NCBI GenBank assembly: GCA_014381305.1
Contig: JACNLW010000024.1
Location: forward strand, 1 to 34,228
Direction of reading: 5' to 3'
Length of the DNA stretch: 34,228 nucleotides
Source of the DNA: Planctomycetota bacterium
Lineage (GTDB): Bacteria; Planctomycetota; Phycisphaerae; Phycisphaerales; SM1A02
The translations under genes were made by a program, and so were the position numbers. How positions within the stretch are numbered: position 1 is the stretch's first letter; each line of letters opens with the position of its first letter. This document shows positions 15,364 to 24,389 of this stretch, piece after piece. The notes beneath the pieces were generated by a model. It had not been told where the DNA came from. It did not search any database and saw only the letters and a program-made list of their open reading frames with translations.

Positions 15364-16286
15364 GCATTCGGCGTTCTCGTTTAGCGCCTTCTCCAACGGG
15401 TGCACTCCACCTTGGGAACGCGTGCTCTTTTCTCATAAATTGGGCGCTCGCCCGTAAAAATGATTGGGAACTCATTTTACGAATGGAAGATCTTGTTGGG
15501 CCGAGAATAAACCTTTCGAGTATCGAAAGTACACAAGCAATACTTTCTTGGCTTGGCATTGATTGGGATGGCGAAACACTACTCCAAAGCCAAGATCTCT
15601 CCCCATACAAAGACGGTCTTGACACCCTCATTAGCCACTCACAAATCTACCATTGCAACCTCACGAGAAAAGAAATTGAACAAGCAGCGAGTGCTCCTCA
15701 TGCAGACGACCCTTTCGGCAAACATGTGATACGACCCAAAGATGTGCAAACCCATAATTCGAATTGGAATAATGAACCAACCAATTGGAGGTTTATAGTC
15801 CATGATCGACAACACGTCCTCAAAGACGAACTTCTCGGGAAAAAACAGTTTGACCATCTCAACGATTTTGTCGTGTGGACAAAAAATGACATGCCTGCAT
15901 ACCAACTTGCCGTTGTCATTGATGACGCAAGGCAAAACGTAACAGATGTCATCCGAGGACACGATCTCCTTGAATCGGCCGCATGGCAATCGCAAATCTA
16001 CACCGCACTTGGGCTCAAAGAACCGACGTGGTGGCACTTACCTCTTGTTATAGGCGAAGATGGACTGCGGTTAGCAAAAAGGCATGGAGATACACGGCTT
16101 CTAACGTATTTTAATAACGGGATGCAACCTGAAAAAATAATCGGACTGATTGCGAAATGGTGCAACATGACAACTCTGCACGAAACACTCTCAACATCTG
16201 AATTCTTGCATGGATTTGACATCCACCAACTGAATAAAGATGATATCGTTTTTACAAAAGAGGATGAACAATGGCTACTCGGCTGA
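15360..16286 (+). CDS. gluQ: Glutamyl-Q tRNA(Asp) synthetase-like protein
   Basis: This resembles the catalytic half of glutamyl-tRNA synthetase. GluQ attaches glutamate to queuosine in the wobble position of tRNA(Asp). At 308 residues it lacks the anticodon-binding domain of GltX. The HIGH-type motif is SPTGALHLGNA, and the KMSKS-type motif is RLAKRHGD. The zinc knuckle normally seen in GluQ (two close Cys plus Tyr and Cys) is degenerate here: only the Cys of IYHCNLTRKEI remains. The start is GTG (15360), overlapping the mcsB stop. Queuosine-precursor genes queD and queE occur at 31.7-32.8 kb, which fits a queuosine-linked role. Confidence 0.85.
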   Translation: MSIRRSRLAPSPTGALHLGNACSFLINWALARKNDWELILRMEDLVGPRINLSSIESTQAILSWLGIDWDGETLLQSQDLSPYKDGLDTLISHSQIYHCNLTRKEIEQAASAPHADDPFGKHVIRPKDVQTHNSNWNNEPTNWRFIVHDRQHVLKDELLGKKQFDHLNDFVVWTKNDMPAYQLAVVIDDARQNVTDVIRGHDLLESAAWQSQIYTALGLKEPTWWHLPLVIGEDGLRLAKRHGDTRLLTYFNNGMQPEKIIGLIAKWCNMTTLHETLSTSEFLHGFDIHQLNKDDIVFTKEDEQWLLG

Positions 16287-16762
16287 TCATAACACTGTTA
16301 TTTTTTATGTTTACTACAGGCTGCACAACTTCAGCGAAACAAACCTCCGTTGAAGTTGCAATTGGGGGTGAAACATTTGTACTTGAACTTTCCACAGATA
16401 TGCCAGCAAGAGTAAACGGGCTCATGAATCGAACGGAGATTCGGGATCATGGAGGTATGCTTTTTGTTTTTACTGAAGCAGAAGAACGATCATTCTGGAT
16501 GGCTCATTGTCTTGTCAATATCGACTTGCTCTTTCTTGATTCACGGGGCACAATCACCGCAACACACGAAATGAAAATTGAAGCACCGCAAGGACCTGAA
16601 GAATCTCAGTGGGAGTACGAGAGTCGCCTTAAACACTATTATTCAAAGGGCCCTGCAAGGTTCGCTATTGAGCTTCAAGAAGGATCAATTGATCGACTAA
16701 ACCTTCAAGTTAACGATCGCATCCCCTTGGAATTACATAACTTACGCGGGATCGCCCGATAA
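16271..16762 (+). CDS. DUF192 family lipoprotein
   Basis: A 163-residue protein with a lipoprotein signal (LLFFMFTTGC) followed by a DUF192 domain. The family signature is ARVNGLMNRTEI, GGMLFVFTEAEERSFWMAH and VNIDLLFLDSRG. DUF192 proteins are small, often exported proteins of uncertain function. It overlaps gluQ by 16 bp and is the last gene of the kdsA operon. The following 155 bp to 16917 hold no gene. They contain a tandem ATAATCGG repeat (16790-16806) and possible promoter elements for the next gene. Confidence 0.88.
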   Translation: MATRLIITLLFFMFTTGCTTSAKQTSVEVAIGGETFVLELSTDMPARVNGLMNRTEIRDHGGMLFVFTEAEERSFWMAHCLVNIDLLFLDSRGTITATHEMKIEAPQGPEESQWEYESRLKHYYSKGPARFAIELQEGSIDRLNLQVNDRIPLELHNLRGIAR

Positions 16763-16917
16763 CCCTCCCTTGCGGCAGTCGATGGCTGCATAATCGGAAT
16801 AATCGGTTCCTGTATGAAGAGCTTGTGTACTTCTAGATATTGGGAAACAATCAATAAACCGAGTTGTTAGTAGAAAGATTTCACACCTATATGTGTTATC
16901 TCATTACAGACCTCACT

Positions 16918-18087
16918 ATGTACCGACCTACTATTTTCATCCAAGAACTTGGCGCTACTCGTTTTCAACCACAGATCGATGTTGCGCGCTGCTGGGCAGG
17001 CACTGCACCACCTAAATTTACAAAATCGTTGAGTGATCATCCAGACGCAGCCTTTCTTCACGCTGCTACTGTTGAAGCATTGCTCGATCTTCTTCCCACG
17101 TTGCTTCAACTCCATGCTGAAAATATCCCAATACTTCTCCTCTGCGACAACCAAGAGCATCTTGCCGAACTTACGTCTGAACTCGATGTCATTGTTGCAA
17201 GTATGCGTACAGATGGAAGCACTGCTTCTGGAATCTTGTATGGAATGCTTCAACGAGAAGATGAATTATCGATTCTACGCAGTAAGGTAGGACTCATGAG
17301 TACGATGCGAACTACATTGCAAGAAGATATTGATCAACTCAATGATGATCTACACTCCGCCGCAATGCTTCAGCAAGAGTTTATGTCGTCCCACACTCAG
17401 GCCGTCCATTCAATATACTTCAACACGCTTTGGCGACCGACAGGTGTTGTCAGTGGTGACATGTACGACATCACTAAACTCGACGATGATCATATTTCAT
17501 TTTTTATCGCAGATGCAATTGGTCATGGCATGCCTGCGGCTATGTTAGCAATGGCAATTTCTAAAGCACTTGCTGGCTGTAGAACGAATGCTGAGGGAAA
17601 CTTCACTTCCCCTTCTGCCGTATTGAGTACGCTCAACAAAGCAATTCTCGATAGGAATGGCGACACCGCAAGATTTGCAACTGCAATGTATGGCGTGATC
17701 AATTGCAAAACTCGTTCACTTACGATTGCCGGAGCTGGGCACCCAGCGGCTTTGTGGATGCAGGGTTCTTCAGGTACAGAAATACTTGAGTCACAGGGTC
17801 CACTCCTTGGGATCTTTGATGATGCAGAATTTCCTGAACAGACCGTTACCATTGGTGATGACGATCGAGTCATTTTCTACTCCGACGGATTCGAAGATGC
17901 ACTCGATGAATGCACAATGAAAACCGGCCTCCCTTCACATCTTCAATCAATTTACAATATCGGTTGTGCTACGAATAACATTGTTGCAGCGGTAGAACAA
18001 TTGTTAGACACTAAAACTACCCATCACGATGATCTCACGATGCTTTGCTTACACGCACCAGCGCATGTCGCAAAGATTGCAGCGTAG
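16918..18087 (+). CDS. PP2C-type SpoIIE/RsbU protein phosphatase with N-terminal receiver-like domain
   Basis: This is a serine phosphatase of partner-switching systems, which dephosphorylates STAS-domain antagonists. The ATG at 16918 is chosen (389 residues); the frame is open back to a TTG at 16864 and the start is uncertain. The first 105 residues resemble a degenerate CheY-like fold (IPILLLCDNQEHL), followed by a coiled coil at about 125-165. The SpoIIE domain contains VVSGDMYD, IADAIGHGMPAAM, FATAMYGVINCKTRSLTIAG, FYSDGFEDALDE and HHDDLTML, so all metal-binding aspartates seem present. A STAS protein is encoded 5 kb away (22915-23325) and could be a partner, though they are not linked. 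The 3' end lies 2 bp from ribE in convergent orientation. Confidence 0.9.
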   Translation: MYRPTIFIQELGATRFQPQIDVARCWAGTAPPKFTKSLSDHPDAAFLHAATVEALLDLLPTLLQLHAENIPILLLCDNQEHLAELTSELDVIVASMRTDGSTASGILYGMLQREDELSILRSKVGLMSTMRTTLQEDIDQLNDDLHSAAMLQQEFMSSHTQAVHSIYFNTLWRPTGVVSGDMYDITKLDDDHISFFIADAIGHGMPAAMLAMAISKALAGCRTNAEGNFTSPSAVLSTLNKAILDRNGDTARFATAMYGVINCKTRSLTIAGAGHPAALWMQGSSGTEILESQGPLLGIFDDAEFPEQTVTIGDDDRVIFYSDGFEDALDECTMKTGLPSHLQSIYNIGCATNNIVAAVEQLLDTKTTHHDDLTMLCLHAPAHVAKIAA

Positions 18088-18089
18088 TT

Positions 18090-18701
18090 TTATTTGCTCA
18101 TATTACGAACGACTCGAACTACAGTCCTTGCGATGATGTCGGTTTCAATATTCACTTGATCTCCAACTTTTGTACTGCCAAGTGTCGTTTCTCGTAGCGT
18201 AGTCGGTACAAGCGCAACTTCAAAAGTATCTGAATCAACAGCGGCAATTGTCAAGGAAACTCCATCAATCGTAATTGAACCCTTCGGGACAACTGTGTCC
18301 TTATCTACATTTCGCATTGAACATCGAACTCGTGTTTCCTTGTCCCCTTCCTCGCTCACTTCTATTACGTCCTCAATAGCATCAATATGACCTTGTACTT
18401 GATGTCCTCCAAGAAGACCATCTGCACGCAGGGCTCTTTCGATGTTGACTGCATCAGCAAGCGTTGCCTCGCCGAGGGTCGTCATTGAGAGTGATTCGGG
18501 GATCACATCAAATGAGAGTACTAACTCCTCGCCATCCAATGCGTGCGAAACGACTGTGAGACAACACCCATTGACACTGATAGACTCTCCTGCGACCAAT
18601 GGCAAATCCCAAGGTTTGCACCTTAAAACAAGCCTTTTTCCGGCTGAAATACTCTCAAATCCTGATATTGTTCCAATTCGTTCCACTAATCCAGTAAACA
18701 T
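18090..18701 (-). CDS. ribE: Riboflavin synthase alpha subunit
   Basis: This enzyme dismutates two 6,7-dimethyl-8-ribityllumazine molecules to riboflavin. The 203-residue protein shows the two tandem lumazine-binding repeats. The first begins MFTGLVERIG with NGCCLTVV, and the second begins GHQVQGHIDAIEDV with IDGVSLTIA and LRETTLGS. AAGGG lies about 9 nt upstream of the ATG. It stands alone on the minus strand. No other rib genes and no FMN riboswitch are visible in the short region upstream (18702-18798). Confidence 0.95.
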   Translation of the reverse strand: MFTGLVERIGTISGFESISAGKRLVLRCKPWDLPLVAGESISVNGCCLTVVSHALDGEELVLSFDVIPESLSMTTLGEATLADAVNIERALRADGLLGGHQVQGHIDAIEDVIEVSEEGDKETRVRCSMRNVDKDTVVPKGSITIDGVSLTIAAVDSDTFEVALVPTTLRETTLGSTKVGDQVNIETDIIARTVVRVVRNMSK

Positions 18702-18798
18702 TGCATCATCCCTTCAGATTGACTTAACTCTTTGGGCTTACTCTTCTATACTGCCCATCTCAGATCTGTAAAGTGTAGATTCTGAAATGGAGTTTTAG

Positions 18799-19974
18799 AT
18801 GCGCAAGATACCCTTACTTTGCTTTTTCGCCACTGTTGGTCTCGTATGTTTTTCGACTTTATCTGATGATAGGTCAAATAGTACCCCAGCAATTGGCTCA
18901 ACCCACGGCGTGAACCTCTCAGATTTACGAGATCTTTCCTATCGAATTGATTGGGTGAACCAACAAACCGCCAAAGATTTACGATTAGCAACATTATCAG
19001 ACGACACGTTATACGCAATCGACGAATACGAGCATCTCGTTTGTTACGACCTAGACTCTGGTGCTTGGCGATGGTCTTCTCCCGTTGGGAACCATGTCTA
19101 TCGACTCCTTGGAATCAACACAAATGAAAAGTCAAGACAGGTTTATGTGAATTCAGATGCAGTGATTTACACATTCGAGTCAGACACTGGCAATCTACCA
19201 ACGCACACTTCAAATCCAATCCAAGGCGCAACTGACAAAGCAGTTCAGAAGTTACAATGGTCCGCCAATACCTCCGCAATTATTACAGGCACGACACTGT
19301 TGTATGGGTCTAGAAATGGCGAACTCGTCTGGCACGATTGCGGCATCGGTTTCTCTTCAAGAACATACTCTATTGCTGATACGATGAGTACAACGCCTGC
19401 ACTAAGTAACGGCATTATTGTTGCAACAGGAGGCAATGGTGCACTCGCCGCAATTGACCTTAAAACAGCACGCGCGCATTGGATGATCCAACTTCTCGAC
19501 GCAGTAGTCGCAACACCAACAATCAGTAACGGAACTGTATACATTGCAGGCACTGACCAATACCTCAGGGCAATTGATTTGCATACAGGGAGACCACGCT
19601 GGAAATATTTAACAACTGCTGAACTCACTGACTCTCCTGTCATTGTTGGGGACGCGTTGTATCAGAGAATCCCCGGAGTTGGTCTTAGTTCGTTTTCCGC
19701 ATTTGCGCCTGATATCACTGGTGAAAAAAGATGGACTGCTGAAAAAGTCCGAGGCACAGTCATTACGACAACTCCAAACAATAGACTCTTATGCTGGGAC
19801 ACCCAAAACCGTATTTTGCAGGAAGTAGATACTAAACATGGGTCGATTACAGGAACAATGCCACTTCCAACAGTGAGAGAAGTTCTTGTAGATGACGATA
19901 AGAACGGCAATCTCATTTTGATCACTGACGACGATGCGATTATTAAACTAATCCCTCGTCTTTCACAAAATTAA
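18799..19974 (+). CDS. PQQ-like beta-propeller protein, exported
   Basis: A 391-residue protein with a good signal peptide (MRKIPLLCFFATVGLVCFS) and GGAG 6-7 nt before the ATG. Several PQQ/BamB-type blades follow: TLYAIDEYEHLVCYDLDSG, GALAAIDLKTARAHW, TPTISNGTVYIAG, YLRAIDLHTGRPRW and LLCWDTQNRILQEVD. Such propellers serve as scaffolds, as in BamB, or as dehydrogenase domains. No quinoprotein active site is evident, so a scaffold role is more likely. It is 16 bp upstream of purH on the same strand, probably co-transcribed. No bam genes are nearby. Confidence 0.85.
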   Translation: MRKIPLLCFFATVGLVCFSTLSDDRSNSTPAIGSTHGVNLSDLRDLSYRIDWVNQQTAKDLRLATLSDDTLYAIDEYEHLVCYDLDSGAWRWSSPVGNHVYRLLGINTNEKSRQVYVNSDAVIYTFESDTGNLPTHTSNPIQGATDKAVQKLQWSANTSAIITGTTLLYGSRNGELVWHDCGIGFSSRTYSIADTMSTTPALSNGIIVATGGNGALAAIDLKTARAHWMIQLLDAVVATPTISNGTVYIAGTDQYLRAIDLHTGRPRWKYLTTAELTDSPVIVGDALYQRIPGVGLSSFSAFAPDITGEKRWTAEKVRGTVITTTPNNRLLCWDTQNRILQEVDTKHGSITGTMPLPTVREVLVDDDKNGNLILITDDDAIIKLIPRLSQN

Positions 19975-19990
19975 GCAGGAAACAAGTGAA

Positions 19991-21571
19991 ATGACATCCT
20001 TACTTCCGATCAACCGCGCGTTGATATCAGTCAGTGATAAAACTGGCATTGTTGACTTTGCAAGAATGTTGTTTGATCACGGTGCTGAACTCATCTCTAC
20101 TGGGGGCACAGCGAAAGTTTTAGAGCAGGCGGGCTTGCCTGTAACTCCAGTTGACAAGGTAACTGGGTTCCCTGAAATGTTAGACGGGCGCGTCAAAACA
20201 TTACACCCACTCATTCATGGCGGGCTTTTAGGCAGAAGAGATACGCCATCACATGTTGAAGCGATGCAAGAATATGGCATCACACCAATTGATTTAATTT
20301 GTATCGATCTATATCCCTTCGAGCAAACTATTGCAAAATCATCTGTCACTGCATCAGAAGCGATCGAACAAATTGATATTGGCGGGCCTGCGATGATTCG
20401 TTCAGCAGCGAAAAATTTTGACTTTGTCACTGTTGTCACAAATCCCACGCAGTACGCATTAGTGAACGCAGATGTCACTGCAACAAATGGAAAAATAACG
20501 CACGAACTCCGCCGCGACCTTGCAACTGCTGCGTTTACAAGAACAGCGGAATATGACACGATCATCAGTGGATGGATGCGCGGAGAAGATGCAGCGACTT
20601 CTACGAACATTCAAATCAATGCAACGCTTGAGCAAACACTCCGGTACGGTGAAAATCCAAACCAAACTGCATATCTCTATAAAAATCATACTCCTTCAGG
20701 AGCGAACGTTGTCACTGCGGATATCGTTGCGGGGAAGCCACTGAGTTACAACAATCTTATCGATGCAGCCGCAGCGCTCGAACTCGTCCAAGATCTGTAT
20801 GCGTACGCCTCGCGCCCTGCTGCAGCAATTATCAAACATACAAATCCATGTGGTGCAGCATTTGGAACTGATCTCATTGAGGCATTTCAGCGTGCTTGGC
20901 AGGGTGACCCGCTTGCAGCATTCGGAGGGATCGTCGCCCTCAGTGGAAAAGTGGATGAAACTCTTGCTCACGCAATTGCGCATGGCGACAAATTTCTTGA
21001 AGTCATCATCGCCCCAACCTTCACTGACGAAGCAAAAGCAGTTCTATCTGATCGTTGGAAAAATGTACGCCTGCTCGCAGTTGGAAATGATGCCCGCCCA
21101 GATCATTGGAGGCAACTTCGTTCCATCGTTGGTGGATTCCTTACGCAAAGCGCACATCCAATCACCGCTGAAGTTTCAAATTGGGATCTCAAGGCTGGTC
21201 CAACACCAAACAAGTCAATGTGTAACGATGCCGCGATTGCTTGGATCACATGCTCCCACCTAAAATCTAATTCGATTTCAATCGTTGCAGATAGTTCACT
21301 CATCGGCGGTGGGATGGGACAAGTTGATCGGGTTTCTGCTGCGAATCATGCAATTCAGCGAGCGGGAACTGCACTTGCCAAAGCGAAAAATCCAGTTGCT
21401 GGGTCAGATGCTTTCTTTCCATTTCCGGATGGTCCACAACTATTAATTGATGCAGGAATTAAATGTATTGTGCAACCCGGAGGCAGTGTTCGAGATCAAG
21501 AAACAATAGATCTCTGTGAAAGCGCTGGTGTCACGCTACTCCACACTGGCGAGCGTTGCTTCCGGCATTAA
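19991..21571 (+). CDS. purH: Bifunctional AICAR transformylase / IMP cyclohydrolase
   Basis: PurH carries out the last two steps of IMP synthesis. The 526-residue length fits the bifunctional enzyme. The cyclohydrolase half shows RALISVSDKTGIVDFA, STGGTAKVLEQAG, DGRVKTLHPLIHGGLL and IDIGGPAMIRSAAKN. The transformylase half shows LRYGENPNQTA, IKHTNPCGAA with the catalytic Lys-His, DPLAAFGGIVAL, IGGGMGQVDRV and SDAFFPFPDGP. AGGA lies about 9-10 nt upstream of the ATG. The stop is one base from the stop of the convergent HNH gene. Confidence 0.97.
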   Translation: MTSLLPINRALISVSDKTGIVDFARMLFDHGAELISTGGTAKVLEQAGLPVTPVDKVTGFPEMLDGRVKTLHPLIHGGLLGRRDTPSHVEAMQEYGITPIDLICIDLYPFEQTIAKSSVTASEAIEQIDIGGPAMIRSAAKNFDFVTVVTNPTQYALVNADVTATNGKITHELRRDLATAAFTRTAEYDTIISGWMRGEDAATSTNIQINATLEQTLRYGENPNQTAYLYKNHTPSGANVVTADIVAGKPLSYNNLIDAAAALELVQDLYAYASRPAAAIIKHTNPCGAAFGTDLIEAFQRAWQGDPLAAFGGIVALSGKVDETLAHAIAHGDKFLEVIIAPTFTDEAKAVLSDRWKNVRLLAVGNDARPDHWRQLRSIVGGFLTQSAHPITAEVSNWDLKAGPTPNKSMCNDAAIAWITCSHLKSNSISIVADSSLIGGGMGQVDRVSAANHAIQRAGTALAKAKNPVAGSDAFFPFPDGPQLLIDAGIKCIVQPGGSVRDQETIDLCESAGVTLLHTGERCFRH

Positions 21572-21572
21572 T

Positions 21573-22205
21573 CTACTCTTCTCGCAACTCCACAGTCCAA
21601 TACGCGTTGTTCAAAAACGTTTTCCAAGATTGATACTGCTGCCTTCCAATACGAAGTCGGAGTGACTCGCACTTTGCAGGCTTAAATGGTTTGGTGATTA
21701 ACGCCATGTTCGCCTGCCGCGGAGTTCGCCCACCCTTTTTGGTATTGCAACGCAAGCATGCACAAACAAGATTCGTCCAAGAGTTTCCCCCACCTTGCAC
21801 ACGAGGCACGACATGGTCTAATGTCAGATCAGAAGACGAAAATCGTTTCCCGCAATATTGGCATTTATTTTTATCACGGGCGTACAAATTGCGCCGAGTT
21901 AAACGCAGCTGCGGCTTAATTACTTTATCAAACGCAAGCAAACGAATAATTTTAGGTATGGCGATCTCTAAACTTGGCAAACGAATCCAAGAATGTGCAG
22001 CAGGCTCGAATTCTTTTTGAATCGCTGCAACGTCAATCCAATTTGCAAGGTTATACGTTGCCCAGTGTCCATCTTCAACTGAAATAATTTCTGCAGCTTC
22101 TCTGCAAAGAAGCGTAAATGCATCCCTCGCAGGGACGACAATAACAGCGCTGTACCCTCTGTTGAGGACAAGAACTTGCTGTTCAAGAGCCGCTGCGTAC
22201 GTCAT
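21573..22205 (-). CDS. HNH endonuclease family protein
   Basis: A 210-residue protein with a central HNH nuclease fold. Cys115/Cys118 (KCQYCG), the Asp-His core LTLDHVVPRVQGG at residues 127-139, Asn145 (WTNLV) and Cys150/Cys153 (CLRCN) form the zinc-supported beta-beta-alpha metal site. The N-terminal 90 residues (VLVLNRGYSAVIVVPARDAF) match stand-alone HNH proteins common in planctomycetes, actinobacteria and cyanobacteria. Its role is unknown and it may act in DNA repair or recombination; nothing around it suggests phage or toxin context. TAAGAT lies 9 nt before the ATG. It is downstream of nuoB on the same strand. Confidence 0.9.
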   Translation of the reverse strand: MTYAAALEQQVLVLNRGYSAVIVVPARDAFTLLCREAAEIISVEDGHWATYNLANWIDVAAIQKEFEPAAHSWIRLPSLEIAIPKIIRLLAFDKVIKPQLRLTRRNLYARDKNKCQYCGKRFSSSDLTLDHVVPRVQGGGNSWTNLVCACLRCNTKKGGRTPRQANMALITKPFKPAKCESLRLRIGRQQYQSWKTFLNNAYWTVELREE

Positions 22206-22269
22206 GCTGACACCATCTTACGTGTAGTTGTAACAGATAATTGTGCTGCTGTGGCGTGATTAAACTTTG

Positions 22270-22836
22270 TTACGCGCCGGAACTGTTGATTGTCACATCG
22301 ATTGGTTCTGTTGCAGATGAAAAAAGTTCGACTCCCAGAGGCATTCGTTTGCCATCCCCGTCGTAGGGAATATTGTCTTCGTCGATGATCTTCTGAATTG
22401 CCATCACACCTTCTATCAACATTTCTGGTCTTGGCGGACAACCCGGCACGTAGACGTCCACTGGCATGAATTGATCGACGCCTTGCACAACGCCGTACGT
22501 ATCGAAGACGCCCCCTGTCGAAGCGCATGCCCCCATTGATATCACCCATTTGGGTTCGGTCATTTGGAGGTAAATGCGTTGTAACACTGGCATCATCTTC
22601 ACTGAAACCCTGCCTGCCACAATCATAAGATCGGCTTGACGTGGACTGAACCGAAACACCTCTGCCCCGAAACGCGCAAGATCGAAGCGACTTGATGCTG
22701 TCGCCATTAACTCGATTCCACAACAAGCCGTTGCAAAAGGCATTGGCCAGACGCTTGAACGTCGTGCCCAATTGATCACTCGACTCATTTGCGTCGTCAT
22801 GTAACCGTCTACTGGAATGGCATCTTCGAGACCCAT
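22270..22836 (-). CDS. nuoB: NADH-quinone oxidoreductase subunit B
   Basis: This complex I subunit carries the terminal iron-sulfur cluster N2, which reduces quinone. The 188-residue protein retains the four cluster ligands: the tandem pair Cys38/Cys39 (ATACCGIEL), Cys104 (MGACAST) and Cys133 (VPGCPPRPE). [20 protein letters not shown] is typical of the family. It is not in a nuo operon: its neighbours are a STAS protein and an HNH nuclease. nuoC lies about 8.3 kb away on the opposite strand. Confidence 0.96.
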   Translation of the reverse strand: MGLEDAIPVDGYMTTQMSRVINWARRSSVWPMPFATACCGIELMATASSRFDLARFGAEVFRFSPRQADLMIVAGRVSVKMMPVLQRIYLQMTEPKWVISMGACASTGGVFDTYGVVQGVDQFMPVDVYVPGCPPRPEMLIEGVMAIQKIIDEDNIPYDGDGKRMPLGVELFSSATEPIDVTINSSGA

Positions 22837-22914
22837 AATCTATGCATGATACAGGCTGCCACAATGATTTGGAACAGAGTGACAGCCGTAGATACAAGTT
22901 CATACTAAATTTTC

Positions 22915-23325
22915 TTACGCAGCGTTGCCAAATGGCGAGTTTGCAGCGCCGCTGATTTTGAAGAGACGATCAAGTCGCATCATTTCAAAGAGTTCTTGCA
23001 AGTGGCTTGTAAGTCCAACGATTGAAGTCCCTGCTTTGCACTGTTCTGCGGTATTGCGAACATCGATGCACATTCCCAGACCAAGACTAGAGATGAACTG
23101 CACTTCGCTGAAGTCCAATACGAGGTTTTTCACCTTTGATCCGTATTCACGAAGTTTGCCGTTCACTGAGTTTGCGATGATCGCTGCTTCACGTTCACCG
23201 ATTCTTGGACCGACCAACGTCGCATAGACAGTGCCGTTTGAAAATGTGGTTTCGACGAAGAGCGCGCGTCTCTTTGAGGTATTGCTTGTTTTGTTGATTC
23301 CGTTCATGTTTGTGTATTCGGTCAT
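22915..23325 (-). CDS. STAS-domain protein (anti-sigma factor antagonist-like)
   Basis: A 136-residue protein with a single STAS domain at about residues 22-130. The switch segment DFSEVQFISSLGLGMC places Ser80 at the position phosphorylated in SpoIIAA/RsbV, while the conserved Asp before it is Ser79. GGAG lies 7 nt upstream of the ATG. The first 20 residues are polar and probably disordered. No anti-sigma kinase is adjacent. The SpoIIE phosphatase at 16918-18087 is a possible partner by type, not by linkage. The 123 bp upstream to the YihY gene contain no recognisable gene. Confidence 0.88.
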   Translation of the reverse strand: MTEYTNMNGINKTSNTSKRRALFVETTFSNGTVYATLVGPRIGEREAAIIANSVNGKLREYGSKVKNLVLDFSEVQFISSLGLGMCIDVRNTAEQCKAGTSIVGLTSHLQELFEMMRLDRLFKISGAANSPFGNAA

Positions 23326-23448
23326 TTTTGGGCTCCACTTGGGTTAGTACTCAGAAAACCGTCAAAAAAGTGATTCCTTTCAGTAAACATCAAAATAAAC
23401 GCATAATTAGCGAAATTAGGAACCATTGACGAACACACTGAGCGAAAG

Positions 23449-24369
23449 TTATCGGTCTGAAACAGATTCAAGGATGGAAGCAACCTGCAATCCGAGCAAG
23501 ACAATCAACCACATCAGATACAACCAAAACATAAAAATTGGCAGTAATCCAAGAGAACCATACATTTGTTTTAACGAAATTGCGTGATTAAAATAGAACG
23601 CAAGGGTTGCCTGCCCAAGCATCAGGAGGATTGCAGCAACTGCCGCCCCGATCATGACAGGTGTACTACTGAGTTTTACCGTAGGCACTGTTTTAAACAA
23701 GAGTATAAGGACGCCCCAGCAAAGAAGAAAACTCCAAATCTTCTGTGCTATCAAGAGTAGCCACGCCCAGCCAACGTACTCTTGAATAATTGCAGCAACT
23801 TGTTGATCTGCCCAAATACCAACCGCTGCTGCAACTGGTCCAAAAGTCAAGATAAACCAATACGTAGGGATACGTTTGAACCATGATCTCCCCTTCTTGG
23901 CTCTGCAGATCACATTAAAACATGTTTCTACATTGACCATGAGGGCAAGTGCAGAATAAATCAATACAAGCACACCCACCCAAGTCAGGGCGGCGATACT
24001 CACATTCATCCCACTCGTGACAAGATCGCTGAGCCAACTTCCAAGGGAAGAAGTAGGTCCATCTTCAGCGATTTTGACAAGATTAAGTCCTGATATTTCG
24101 ATCGCGTCATGGAGGAATTGTTCGAACCGTTGCTCTCCCATAATCGCCCTCGCGACACCTGCTCCAACGACAGTCATTGGAAGAACACCAAACAGTGTTC
24201 GGTACGTCAGGGCAGCGGCCATTGTGCTTGCACTGTCTTCTGAAAGTTGTGAAGCACCCTGCCGAAGGACTTGCCAGATATAGCGAACCATTTTTTCCCA
24301 ACGCGAAAGTTCTTCAAAAGGGTCATGAATTGCAGATCGTAGCCATTTGATGAGTGGTGATAGTCGCAT
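23449..24369 (-). CDS. YihY/virulence factor BrkB family membrane protein
   Basis: A 306-residue inner-membrane protein of the YihY/BrkB family (once called RNase BN, without proven nuclease activity). The start at 24369 (MRLSPLIKWLRSA) avoids overlap with the divergent pseudouridine synthase gene. Landmarks are ASTMAAALTYRTLFGVLPM near the first membrane segment, FNVICRAKKGRSWFKR, and a final YGSLGLLPIFMFWLYLMWL region. Five to six membrane segments are visible. Function is unknown, with transport or envelope stress suggested in the literature. It diverges from the pseudouridine synthase gene, with 20 bp between starts. Confidence 0.9.
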   Translation of the reverse strand: MRLSPLIKWLRSAIHDPFEELSRWEKMVRYIWQVLRQGASQLSEDSASTMAAALTYRTLFGVLPMTVVGAGVARAIMGEQRFEQFLHDAIEISGLNLVKIAEDGPTSSLGSWLSDLVTSGMNVSIAALTWVGVLVLIYSALALMVNVETCFNVICRAKKGRSWFKRIPTYWFILTFGPVAAAVGIWADQQVAAIIQEYVGWAWLLLIAQKIWSFLLCWGVLILLFKTVPTVKLSSTPVMIGAAVAAILLMLGQATLAFYFNHAISLKQMYGSLGLLPIFMFWLYLMWLIVLLGLQVASILESVSDR

Positions 24370-24389
24370 CTCGTGTAGACTAAGCCTAA

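Noticed and set aside
18702-18798. FMN riboswitch upstream of ribE
   Set aside because: The region is under 100 bp, shared with the divergent PQQ gene, and lacks the conserved FMN-aptamer segments. A Shine-Dalgarno sits directly before ribE.
22202-22903. Minus-strand ORF of 233 codons overlapping nuoB
   Set aside because: It is a frame shadow of nuoB (22270-22836), with an Arg/Ser-rich composition and no family features.
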